From an uncultured Clostridia bacterium (lineage in GTDB: Bacteria; Bacillota; Clostridia; Christensenellales; UBA1242), in the NCBI GenBank assembly GCA_937925475.1, contig CALEWH010000030.1, forward strand, positions 1 to 20,124: a stretch of DNA of 20,124 bases, given 5' to 3'. Positions 7,195-14,005 of the stretch are shown one piece after another; position 1 is the stretch's first letter; each line of letters starts with the position of its first letter. Made by a program: the position numbers and the translations under genes. Under the pieces are notes generated by a model. The model searched no databases and was not told the origin of the DNA. It was given only the letters and a program-made list of their open reading frames with translations.

Positions 7195-8091
7195 TTATTT
7201 CCCTTCTTTTCCTTCATTTGATTTACTATTCTTTCCAGAACTTGCTTTATCTAGTTCTTCATTAACTTTTTCAGCAGTCTCAATAGCCTCTTTTAATCCT
7301 TCTTTGGTTCGTTTATCCGCTTCTTTCTTTACTGCTGTATTAAAAAGTCCTTTTGATCTACCCTCTTCCTCAAATTCTTTTTCGACGCTTTCTTTTTGAT
7401 AGTCAAAATAATAATCAGCTATATCCTTTCCTTTGCTATCTTTCAATTTCATAGTTTCATTAACCAAATTCGACTTCTCTAGTACGCTATCGCATTTGTC
7501 AGCAACATCTTCTTTAAGTATCTCTTTTCCATATAATTTATTTATGGTTTCCTTCGCCTCTTTTATATTAAGATCGTTGATACCATTTTCAAGAGCCAAC
7601 ATACCAATAGTTTTGTTATCTTTCTTTGGATTTTGATATGTAGCACTTGAATAACAATTAAGTGCTTCACTTAAAACCCATGTCGCCATTGCTTTCACAG
7701 TTTTATCAGTGTATGGATTGCTTATTAATCCAATAATATCCTCTTCAAAACCAACACCTTTAGTAAATAAATAATCAAAAACCTTTTGAGTGAACATTTT
7801 TTCAGCATCAACTTTTGCACTTGTTGACGCCGCCTCTGTCTCTCGGATTTTACTATTAAAACAATAATCAGATACAACTTTTAGCGCATCTAATAAAGAT
7901 TTCTTTTCGGCATTAAAAAAGTCCAAAAAACTCCCATCATATCCACACTTTCTCATTTCTTCCCTAAATTCAAGATAATTATTTTGAATCTGATCATAAA
8001 CCTTTTTATTGCCACTTTTTGTCAATGCTTGCTCCAAACCATTTAAATAATCATATTGTTTTTTTGCTATACTAGCTTCTTTCTTAGCCAT
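7195..8091 (-). CDS. Hypothetical Lys/Glu-rich, mostly helical protein
   Basis: I do not recognise this 298-residue protein. It starts at the ATG at 8089-8091, with GGAGGG eight bases upstream. No signal peptide or membrane segment is seen, so it is probably cytoplasmic. The N-terminal ~200 residues look alpha-helical with scattered hydrophobic positions. Residues ~215-285 are strongly charged and likely coiled coil, and the last ~15 residues are a low-complexity tail of S, G, K, N and E. It stands alone between a strong promoter (8120-8148) and a strong terminator (7164-7189). It faces the duplicated tRNA-Glu end, a usual place for acquired genes. No domain supports a function. Confidence 0.8.
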   Translation of the reverse strand: MAKKEASIAKKQYDYLNGLEQALTKSGNKKVYDQIQNNYLEFREEMRKCGYDGSFLDFFNAEKKSLLDALKVVSDYCFNSKIRETEAASTSAKVDAEKMFTQKVFDYLFTKGVGFEEDIIGLISNPYTDKTVKAMATWVLSEALNCYSSATYQNPKKDNKTIGMLALENGINDLNIKEAKETINKLYGKEILKEDVADKCDSVLEKSNLVNETMKLKDSKGKDIADYYFDYQKESVEKEFEEEGRSKGLFNTAVKKEADKRTKEGLKEAIETAEKVNEELDKASSGKNSKSNEGKEGK

Positions 8092-8119
8092 ATATAAAAC
8101 CCTCCATATTTGTTATTAT

Positions 8120-8148
8120 ATAATAATATATTTTCGCTATATAGTCAA
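8120..8148 (-). promoter_or_regulatory. SigA promoter of the 7195-8091 gene
   Basis: On the minus strand: TTGACT (8143-8148), a 17-nt spacer, TATTAT (8120-8125). The predicted leader is about 22 nt and holds the GGAGGG site. Confidence 0.8.
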
Positions 8149-8326
8149 TAATTTGAGTAAAGGTTATTTAGATGTTTGTATTATATTTTAATAATACAAA
8201 TTAATTAAATTTAAAAAAGTTTAATTTAAAGTGTACAAAAATATACAAATGTGCAAAAGTCGAACAAATATTGCGTGGTTGTAATATTAAAAAACACTAA
8301 AATTGTTTTTGTAGACAAAAAATAAA

Positions 8327-8335
8327 TGATATAAT
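8327..8335 (+). promoter_or_regulatory. Extended -10 promoter of the DUF308 gene
   Basis: TGA-TATAAT (TATAAT at 8330-8335) is a perfect extended -10 with no clear -35. It lies 22 nt before the start codon, leaving room for the AAAGGAGG site. Confidence 0.65.
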
Positions 8336-8357
8336 ATCAAAGAAAAAGGAGGATAGT

Positions 8358-8927
8358 ATGGACTCAATTAAAAATATTTTTACAAAAGTAAAATGGGACA
8401 GCATTCTAATATCTGTATTTACAGTTGTAATAGGTGTTCTTTGTGCAGTTTTGCCATCACAATCAGCTGATGTACTTTGCATTGTTTTCGGCATTTTGCT
8501 TATAACAATGGGTGTTGCTATTGGTGTAAGATACTTTGTTTATGACAGACTTTTCGGAACTCACCTACTTATACTATCAATAATAATGTTGGTATCCGGA
8601 ATTTTCTGTTTGGTTTATCCAGACACCATTCAAGGAATACTTACATTGTTGTTTGGTATCTATATTGTCATCGATAGTTTGCAAGCACTTAGCGACAGTA
8701 TTTATTGTGCAAAATCACACACACGCGGTTGGTTTGTATTGTTTATTTTGTCACTATGCACAACAGTACTAGGTATTGCCGTAATGTTCTCAACATTTGA
8801 AAGTGTTATGATGTTTGCAGGTATTTCGCTTATTATTGAAGGCGTAAGAAACTTTGTTATGACCCTAGTATTTAGTCATAGAATCAAAGAAGCTAAAAAA
8901 CAAATTGCAACAACAATCTATATGTAA
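8358..8927 (+). CDS. DUF308/HdeD-like six-helix membrane protein
   Basis: The 189-residue product has six hydrophobic helices arranged as repeated pairs (about residues 15-35, 40-60, 68-86, 90-110, 125-145, 148-170). Short loops contain Pro at the helix ends (LPSQSAD, YPDTIQG). This is the layout of the HdeD/DUF308 family; HdeD of E. coli is linked to acid resistance, but the role in Firmicutes is not established. The start ATG follows AAAGGAGG with 5-nt spacing. It is a single-gene unit with its own promoter (8327-8335) and terminator (8951-8978). The C-terminal tail is basic and cytoplasmic. The family call is from topology and pattern. Confidence 0.78.
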   Translation: MDSIKNIFTKVKWDSILISVFTVVIGVLCAVLPSQSADVLCIVFGILLITMGVAIGVRYFVYDRLFGTHLLILSIIMLVSGIFCLVYPDTIQGILTLLFGIYIVIDSLQALSDSIYCAKSHTRGWFVLFILSLCTTVLGIAVMFSTFESVMMFAGISLIIEGVRNFVMTLVFSHRIKEAKKQIATTIYM

Positions 8928-8950
8928 TCTTAACACACATACACAAAAAA

Positions 8951-8978
8951 ACCGATTTACTACAATCGGTCTTTTTTT
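8951..8978 (+). terminator. Terminator of the DUF308 gene
   Basis: ACCGATT (8951-8957) pairs with AATCGGT (8964-8970), then C and seven T. Confidence 0.9.
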
Positions 8979-9238
8979 ATTCACATATCACACTTTTTGT
9001 CATAAACTAATCAAATTCATAGTAGCAATAGATGTGCCATTGTTTTCTTAACCCAACACATCGAAAACAACTTTTACTATCATAAATCCCTCATTATTTG
9101 TTTTTTATAATTATAAAAATATCTTATGTTTTGTAAAAGAAAAAAGCATACACTACACCTTTCACCCCATACAACAATGCACACATTGTACAAAATTGAC
9201 GACATTTTGCACTATCGCTTTCAATACTCACAAATAAA
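8979..9238. other. Gene-free AT-rich spacer
   Basis: No frame with a credible start and ribosome site was found on either strand, and no repeat or strong hairpin. The only signal is the alkD promoter at its right end. Confidence 0.6.
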
Positions 9239-9247
9239 TGATATACT
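9239..9247 (+). promoter_or_regulatory. Extended -10 promoter placing the alkD start at its ATG
   Basis: TGA-TATACT (TATACT at 9242-9247), with only a weak TTTCAA 17 nt upstream. The ATG begins 7 nt after the -10, so transcription should start at or next to the start codon. Confidence 0.55.
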
Positions 9248-9253
9248 GTAAAT

Positions 9254-9964
9254 ATGGAATTAATAAAAGACAAATGGACAAAAAATGATATCAAACCTTT
9301 TCAAGAATATCTAAAATCATTTAGCAAAGGTGAAGAAAAATCCAAGTGGGAAGGTCGCATTGTAAACACAAATATGCCCTGCATTGCAGTCCCTAGCGAA
9401 AAAGTACACGAGATTTGCAAACAAATATGCAAAGGCAATTATTTATCGTTTGTAGAACTTTGGATTTGGGAAAATCACACAAATACTATTATTCTTGCTA
9501 TAATTATTTCAAAAATCAAGGACTTTGATACACAAAAGTTATATCTAAGAAAACTAGCGGAAAATGCAGACAACTGGTCAACAATAGACAGCATAAAAAT
9601 AAAACCGACCGAACAAAACAAAGACTCATATTTCAAATTTGCAATTACTTTAATAGATGACACTAAACCTTTTGTACGAAGGTTGGGGCTTATAATACTA
9701 TTAAAATTATCAAACTTTTCAGACCTAGCCGACAAAATACTAAAAATATCCGATAGTTTTGCTGACGAAAAACATTATTATGTCAACATGGCAAATGCAT
9801 GGCTAGTCTGCGAAATGTATATAAAACATCGAAACAACACATTGTCACTACTGAAAACCAAAACACTTAACACCTTCACACAAAATAAAGCCATCTCAAA
9901 ATGTCGAGATAGTTTTAGAGTAAGTAAAGCTGATAAAGAAATGTTGTTGGAATACAAAAAATAG
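9254..9964 (+). CDS. AlkD-like DNA alkylation repair glycosylase
   Basis: The 236-residue protein has the HEAT-like helical repeats of the AlkD family, monofunctional DNA glycosylases that excise bulky or cationic alkylated bases such as 3-methyladenine and 7-methylguanine. Positions matching the Bacillus cereus AlkD active site appear conserved: Trp108 and Asp112 (NWSTIDS), an Arg at 142-143 (FVRRLGL) and Trp183 (YYVNMANAWLV). The C-terminal KAISKCRDSFRVS segment is also typical. There is no Shine-Dalgarno before the ATG, and the -10 box sits 7 nt away, so the mRNA is predicted to be leaderless. Its TAG lies inside the terminator stem (9957-9985). Length equals the usual Clostridia members. 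Confidence 0.88.
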   Translation: MELIKDKWTKNDIKPFQEYLKSFSKGEEKSKWEGRIVNTNMPCIAVPSEKVHEICKQICKGNYLSFVELWIWENHTNTIILAIIISKIKDFDTQKLYLRKLAENADNWSTIDSIKIKPTEQNKDSYFKFAITLIDDTKPFVRRLGLIILLKLSNFSDLADKILKISDSFADEKHYYVNMANAWLVCEMYIKHRNNTLSLLKTKTLNTFTQNKAISKCRDSFRVSKADKEMLLEYKK

Positions 9965-9985
9965 GAAGCAACGCTTCCTATTTTT
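9957..9985 (+). terminator. Terminator of alkD, inverted twin of 10292-10320
   Basis: AAAAATAGGAAGC (9957-9969), loop AAC, GCTTCCTATTTTT (9973-9985). The 29-nt sequence is the exact reverse complement of the hairpin at 10292-10320. It includes the alkD stop codon. Confidence 0.88.
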
Positions 9986-10051
9986 CTTTTATATATAAAA
10001 AATAAAGCGATTATACTTTCTGAATTTGTTTTACTTAAAACGAATAATGTG

Positions 10052-10065
10052 ATACCATTTGGTAT
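10052..10065. promoter_or_regulatory. Palindrome, candidate operator of the XRE gene
   Basis: ATACCA-TT-TGGTAT is a perfect 14-bp inverted repeat that overlaps a TATAAA-like -10 (10065-10070) about 25 nt before the XRE start. Position and symmetry suggest autoregulation by the adjacent HTH protein; this is inferred. Confidence 0.5.
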
Positions 10066-10094
10066 ATAAATTAAAATATCATTAAGGTGTCATT

Positions 10095-10292
10095 ATGTTT
10101 GCTGAAAGATTAAAAGAATTAAGACTTGAAAACAATTTAACCCAGCACTCCCTTGCAAAAGCATGTGGATTTAGTCAAGCAGCCATTGCTAGGTGGGAAG
10201 CAGGATTACAAACGCCAAACATAGATGTTTTGGTGATTTTGTGCAATTATTTTAAAGTCACATCAGATTATTTATTAGGTCTGGAAGAATAA
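10095..10292 (+). CDS. Small XRE-family helix-turn-helix regulator
   Basis: The 65-residue protein is a single Cro/CI-type HTH domain. It shows LTQHSLAKACGFSQAAIARWE (helices 2-3, residues ~15-35), then PNIDVLVILCNYFKVTSDYLLG, the usual closing helices. It has no extra sensor domain, so it is likely a dimeric DNA-binding repressor. The ATG follows AAGGTG. A perfect palindrome at 10052-10065 over its promoter suggests autoregulation. The gene is flanked by inverted copies of one 29-nt terminator hairpin, and no partner gene (toxin, phage gene) is adjacent; its other targets are unknown. Confidence 0.9.
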   Translation: MFAERLKELRLENNLTQHSLAKACGFSQAAIARWEAGLQTPNIDVLVILCNYFKVTSDYLLGLEE

Positions 10293-10320
10293 AAAATAGG
10301 AAGCGTTGCTTCCTATTTTT
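10292..10320. terminator. Bidirectional terminator between XRE and SDR genes
   Basis: AAAAATAGGAAGC, loop GTT, GCTTCCTATTTTT. It begins at the XRE stop codon and lies 30 nt past the end of the convergent SDR gene, so it can serve both. Confidence 0.85.
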
Positions 10321-10350
10321 TTGTAATATCGTATTTAAAATAAAGACGTT

Positions 10351-11088
10351 TTACATTCCGCCGTCAATTGTGATAATCTCTGAGTTTATATACTCAGCGT
10401 CATCAGATGCCAAAAATGCGATAAGTTTTGCCACATCTTCGGGACGAGCAAAACGATGTTTTAATATCCTTTGGCACTCGCTCTCATATACTTCGGGATC
10501 ATCATATATCGAATCAAGCATATCGGTTTTTACCCAGCCCGGTGCAACCGCATTGACATTGACATAAGGAGCGTATTCGATTGCCATATTGTGAGTAAGC
10601 GAATTAAGTCCTGCTTTACTCATATCATAGTCAGCGCTTGTAGGATAAAAACATTTATTTGCATTGTTGCTGGACACATTAATTATTTTACCATATTTTT
10701 GACTAACCATTTTTGGAGCAATATATTTTGCAAGTAAATATGGCGCAACAAGATTTATACTTAGTATTTTGTCAATATCTTCCACCTTTTTGTCAGAAAA
10801 CTCACAGTCTTTGGCAATACCAGCATTGTTCACAAGTACATCAATATGACCAAAATCATCATATATTTTATTCACCATTTGTTTGATTATACTTTCGCTA
10901 GACAAATCTGCTTTATACAATTTTACTTTTACATTAAAGTCTTTTTTAATTAGTGATAGTATTTCGTTTGCTCTTTCATCATTAGAAACATAGTTTATGG
11001 CCACATCATATCCGCGACTAGCAAACTCATATGCGGTCGCTCTTCCGATCCCACGACTGCCACCTGTAATTAGTACAACTCTATTCAT
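10351..11088 (-). CDS. Short-chain dehydrogenase/reductase, FabG-like
   Basis: The 245-residue product is a classical SDR, an NAD(P)-dependent oxidoreductase with a Rossmann fold. Visible motifs are the cofactor loop TGGSRGIG (residues ~8-15), NNAG (~86-89), the catalytic Ser in INVSSN, YDMSK (Tyr and Lys of YxxxK), APGWVKTDM, and the C-terminal ITIDGGM. It resembles 3-oxoacyl-ACP reductase FabG, but no fatty-acid genes are adjacent, so the substrate is uncertain. The ATG at 11086-11088 is chosen over an upstream TTG because GGGAGA precedes it. A TGA-TATACT extended -10 at 11106-11111 predicts a very short leader. Confidence 0.93.
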   Translation of the reverse strand: MNRVVLITGGSRGIGRATAYEFASRGYDVAINYVSNDERANEILSLIKKDFNVKVKLYKADLSSESIIKQMVNKIYDDFGHIDVLVNNAGIAKDCEFSDKKVEDIDKILSINLVAPYLLAKYIAPKMVSQKYGKIINVSSNNANKCFYPTSADYDMSKAGLNSLTHNMAIEYAPYVNVNAVAPGWVKTDMLDSIYDDPEVYESECQRILKHRFARPEDVAKLIAFLASDDAEYINSEIITIDGGM

Positions 11089-11144
11089 TTCAATCTCCCA
11101 CAACTAGTATATCACAACACTTTGCAATATGAAATAAAAAATAC

Positions 11145-11171
11145 AAAAAAAGACACTCCTATTGGAGCGTC
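11145..11171 (-). terminator. Terminator of efp
   Basis: On the minus strand GACGCTCC and GGAGTGTC (11152-11171, one mismatch) form a stem with a 4-nt loop followed by seven T. Confidence 0.82.
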
Positions 11172-11177
11172 AATTTG

Positions 11178-11735
11178 TTATGCTCTCGAATAATATTTGC
11201 CATCAGCAGTAGTGACAATAATTTTTTCACCTTGCTCAATAAACAAAGGAACTTTTACAAGCAAACCTGTTTCAGTGTATGCATCCTTAGAAGCATTTGT
11301 AGTAGTGCCACCTTTTACAGCAGGTTCGGTTTTGACTACTGTAAACTCCATTTTTTCTGGAAGTGTGATTCCAAGCAATTCGCCTTCGTATTGTGTGATA
11401 TCAACATTCATATTTTCAATCAAATATTTTTTGTTGTCACCGATTTGGTCTTCGCTTAGTTCGAATTGGTCATAGGTTGTTGTGTTCATAAAATAATACA
11501 CACCGCCTGACTCATACAAATATTGTACTGTACTACGAGTTATTCTTGCTTCTTCAAACTTTACATTTGTGTTGAAAGTACGCTCTAAGATTGTACCTGT
11601 ACGCAAGTTTCTAAGTTTGGTCTTCATAAATGCCGAACCTTTGCCCGGTTTTACATGCAAAAACTCTACAACTTGATATATTCCACCTTCAATTTGCAAA
11701 GTCATTCCGTTTTTAATACTGTTTACGTCTATCAT
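11178..11735 (-). CDS. efp: Translation elongation factor P
   Basis: EF-P binds ribosomes stalled on polyproline stretches and promotes peptide bond formation. The 185-residue product has the three beta-barrel layout: an N-terminal KOW-like domain with the tip loop HVKPGKGSAF carrying Lys32 (the residue modified in many bacteria), a middle OB domain, and a C-terminal OB domain (TETGLLVKVPLFIEQGEKIIV). No modification enzyme gene (epmA/epmB) is in the window. The ATG at 11733-11735 follows AGAGGT. Its promoter (11760-11788) begins inside the end of pnuC. No terminator separates the two genes, so read-through from pnuC is possible. Confidence 0.97.
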   Translation of the reverse strand: MIDVNSIKNGMTLQIEGGIYQVVEFLHVKPGKGSAFMKTKLRNLRTGTILERTFNTNVKFEEARITRSTVQYLYESGGVYYFMNTTTYDQFELSEDQIGDNKKYLIENMNVDITQYEGELLGITLPEKMEFTVVKTEPAVKGGTTTNASKDAYTETGLLVKVPLFIEQGEKIIVTTADGKYYSRA

Positions 11736-11759
11736 ATTTACCTCTTTTAACTTTTTGAT

Positions 11760-11788
11760 ATTGTATTATAATTAATCATTTGTGTCAA
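11760..11788 (-). promoter_or_regulatory. SigA promoter of efp, overlapping the pnuC 3' end
   Basis: On the minus strand: TTGACA (11783-11788), a 17-nt spacer, TACAAT (11760-11765). The -35 lies in the last codons of pnuC. Confidence 0.72.
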
Positions 11789-12584
11789 CTTGTATTTGAC
11801 AAGTGTCGTTATTTTCCTTACTTTGTTGTTTGTTTTTAATGTATTTTGACCACTTTATCAGCCCATACGTAGTATTTGTAAGATATCCAGCCTTCAAAAC
11901 TAGCAAGATCCATTGACCAGACAAGATGTTGATTACTGATTCGAGTACAACTGCAATATACCACACAAACCATGTTTCCTTATATCTAAACAACATAAGA
12001 ACGCCATCGAATATACTTACTATGCCCACACATGCATCAAAATATGCTACCAATTTTTCGATAGTTTCACTATTGTAGAAATCTGTTTCGGGACTGATAA
12101 TTGTAACTATGTATCCAAATACAAATGTTCCAACAACGCAAATGCCGACCATAATTAGTGATTGCCACCATTTTAAAGTGCGTACTTCGGTGACATCTTG
12201 TTTTTCCTTATCGATGTGCTTTTGCCAATTTGCAAAAGTCATTATGTGAATAGGCAACCAGAACAACACTGTCATAACCATAGACATTAGTCTGGCTTTC
12301 AAAAGGATCAATATAACAAGTTCGATTATATCTACCGACACATATAAAAATTGACCCCATTTGCTTTGTTTTGCAATCAATAATTCACACGCTATCGCAA
12401 CAACGACATCCAATAGATACAAGATAGTGATAATTACTCCGCTTGCTCCATTAACATCATTTTCAGGGAATATAAGTGCAAGTGTTATCGACGCCACGAA
12501 TAAGCTAAAAAACCATATTTTTTCATAGGTCGAAAAATAATTCCATACTTTTTTAAATTTATTTGTCTTTTGTGAATTTTCCAT
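11772..12584 (-). CDS. pnuC: PnuC-family nicotinamide riboside transporter
   Basis: The 270-residue protein has about seven membrane helices and PnuC-like signatures: a WLPIHIMTFANWQKH segment in the middle, and near the C-terminus ETWFVWYIAVVLESVIN, then GQWILLVLKAGYLTNTTYG and LIKWSKY. PnuC proteins import nicotinamide riboside or related vitamins by facilitated diffusion for NAD synthesis. No NAD gene is adjacent, so the exact substrate is inferred from the family. The ATG at 12582-12584 starts MENSQKTNK. A longer frame would pass through the promoter, and there is no ribosome site. The ATG lies 7 nt after a perfect -10, so the mRNA is predicted to be leaderless. The C-terminus is a charged, polar tail. 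Confidence 0.9.
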   Translation of the reverse strand: MENSQKTNKFKKVWNYFSTYEKIWFFSLFVASITLALIFPENDVNGASGVIITILYLLDVVVAIACELLIAKQSKWGQFLYVSVDIIELVILILLKARLMSMVMTVLFWLPIHIMTFANWQKHIDKEKQDVTEVRTLKWWQSLIMVGICVVGTFVFGYIVTIISPETDFYNSETIEKLVAYFDACVGIVSIFDGVLMLFRYKETWFVWYIAVVLESVINILSGQWILLVLKAGYLTNTTYGLIKWSKYIKNKQQSKENNDTCQIQVDTND

Positions 12585-12591
12585 ACGGAGT

Positions 12592-12620
12592 ATTATATAT
12601 CCACTGCACAATAGTGTCAA
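12592..12620 (-). promoter_or_regulatory. Perfect consensus SigA promoter of pnuC
   Basis: On the minus strand: TTGACA (12615-12620), exactly 17 nt, TATAAT (12592-12597), then 7 nt to the ATG. Confidence 0.85.
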
Positions 12621-12635
12621 TCTTTTTCGACTTTG

Positions 12636-12664
12636 TAGACAATTAAAAAATGGTTTGATATAAT
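12636..12664 (+). promoter_or_regulatory. SigA promoter of the YnbB-like gene
   Basis: TAGACA (12636-12641), 17 nt, TATAAT (12659-12664) with an extended TGA. It diverges from the pnuC promoter, with 15 bp between the two -35 boxes. The leader is about 23 nt. Confidence 0.8.
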
Positions 12665-12693
12665 AGGTGGATATTAGAATATAAGGGGACAAC

Positions 12694-13959
12694 ATGAACA
12701 ACATTTTAATTGACGACAATATTATCGAACTAGCAAAACAATCAGACGAGATACTAAAACCTTATTATGAAGAAGCAGAACGCATATGCAGGCTAAACTC
12801 GAAAAAAGTATTAAATGCATTTATAGAAAACCGAGTATCATATCAAGATTTTGAAGAGATAAACGGATATGGTTTTTTTGATGGCGGACGAGATAAAGTA
12901 GAAAAGGTGTTTGCACAAGTACTAGGCACAGAAGATGCACTAGTGCGTCCACACATCATGTCTGGGACAAACGCAATTTATCTAACACTATCCGGACTAC
13001 TTCACCCTGGTGACACCATGATCTGCATTGCAGGAACTCCATATGATCCGCTACAAGAGATTGTTGGGATCCGCGGAAACAGCAAAAATTCACTTTTAGC
13101 AAACGGAATAAAGTACGAGCAAATCGAACTAATCGGTAATGATTTTGATTATGACGCCATCGAAAAGAGAGTCAAAAAGGGCGGAATAAAACTTATCGAA
13201 ATACAAAGAAGCCGTGGATATTCGCACAGAGAAGGCATAAGCATTGCACAAATGGAGAAAGTGTGCAAACTAATTAAGGGCATAGACAAAGACATTATAA
13301 TAATGATCGACAACTGTTATGGCGAGCTTGTCGAAGAAAAAGAACCGACAGAAGTAGGCGCTGACATAATGGCCGGGTCGCTTATGCACAACCTTGGTGG
13401 CGGAATAGCGACATCAGGCGGATATATCGCAGGCAAAGAAAAACTTGTTTATGAAGTAGCCGAAAGACTTACTTCACCCGGAATTGGCAAAGAACTAGGC
13501 GCAAACTACAACCAACATATCAAGTTTATGAAAGGATTGTTTTTTGCACCACGAACTGTTTGCAATGCAATAAAAACAGCCATTTTTACAAGTTACATGA
13601 CCGAAAAATTAGGTTTTGAAGGAGTATCACCAAAATACAATCAAAGACGAAGCGATATCGTACAATGTTTTAATGTGCGCGACGCAAAAGAACTAGAAGT
13701 ATTTTGCGGTTGCTTGCAAAAAGGCTCACCAGTAGATAGTTTTGTTACTCCTATCCCAAGTGAATTTCCAGCATATCCACACGAAGAAGTTATGGCAGCG
13801 GGAAACTTTACACTTGGCAGTACAATAGAGATGACTTGCGATGCGCCTGTTGTGGATCCATACACAGTTTACATGCAAGGCGCCCTAACTCACGAGTATG
13901 GCAAACTTGGCGTAATGATGGCGCTAACACTATTTTTTAGATATAGAAATGGATTTTAA
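12694..13959 (+). CDS. ynbB: YnbB-like PLP-fold protein (methionine gamma-lyase family), PLP lysine replaced
   Basis: The 421-residue product belongs to the YnbB group, annotated as 'methionine gamma-lyase family' or 'aluminum resistance protein', with the fold type I PLP architecture. Visible are RPHIMSGTNAI (phosphate-binding loop, ~86-95), IDNCYGELVEE (Asp206, expected to contact the PLP ring nitrogen), GGYIAGKEKLV, RLTSPGIGKELG and the C-terminal GAxTHEYGK-like segment. From memory the family reads GSLIKNPGGG at the Schiff-base lysine; here it is GSLMHNLGGG, with His232 in the lysine place (codon CAC, 13387-13389). The rest is intact and full length, so it may be a non-catalytic or altered member. 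It starts at an ATG after AAGGGG and is a single-gene unit. The family's physiological role is not firmly known. Confidence 0.9.
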   Translation: MNNILIDDNIIELAKQSDEILKPYYEEAERICRLNSKKVLNAFIENRVSYQDFEEINGYGFFDGGRDKVEKVFAQVLGTEDALVRPHIMSGTNAIYLTLSGLLHPGDTMICIAGTPYDPLQEIVGIRGNSKNSLLANGIKYEQIELIGNDFDYDAIEKRVKKGGIKLIEIQRSRGYSHREGISIAQMEKVCKLIKGIDKDIIIMIDNCYGELVEEKEPTEVGADIMAGSLMHNLGGGIATSGGYIAGKEKLVYEVAERLTSPGIGKELGANYNQHIKFMKGLFFAPRTVCNAIKTAIFTSYMTEKLGFEGVSPKYNQRRSDIVQCFNVRDAKELEVFCGCLQKGSPVDSFVTPIPSEFPAYPHEEVMAAGNFTLGSTIEMTCDAPVVDPYTVYMQGALTHEYGKLGVMMALTLFFRYRNGF

Positions 13960-13967
13960 AATGGATT

Positions 13968-13994
13968 AAAAAAAGACCTTAGCGGTCTTTTTTT
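13968..13994. terminator. Bidirectional terminator between ynbB-like and glyS
   Basis: Seven A, GACC, loop TTAGC, GGTC, seven T. It can end both convergent genes. Confidence 0.88.
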
Positions 13995-14005
13995 AATGTG
14001 TGTTG

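Noticed and set aside
6860..7221. Short plus-strand open frames over tRNA-Glu and its repeat
   Set aside because: They overlap tRNA and terminator sequence and have no ribosome sites.
9030..9090. Minus-strand micro-frame of 11 codons (MIVKVVFDVLG)
   Set aside because: Too short to support, and no promoter is evident.
12585..12719. N-terminal extension of pnuC to 12719
   Set aside because: It would cross the pnuC promoter and the divergent ynbB-like promoter and has no ribosome site.
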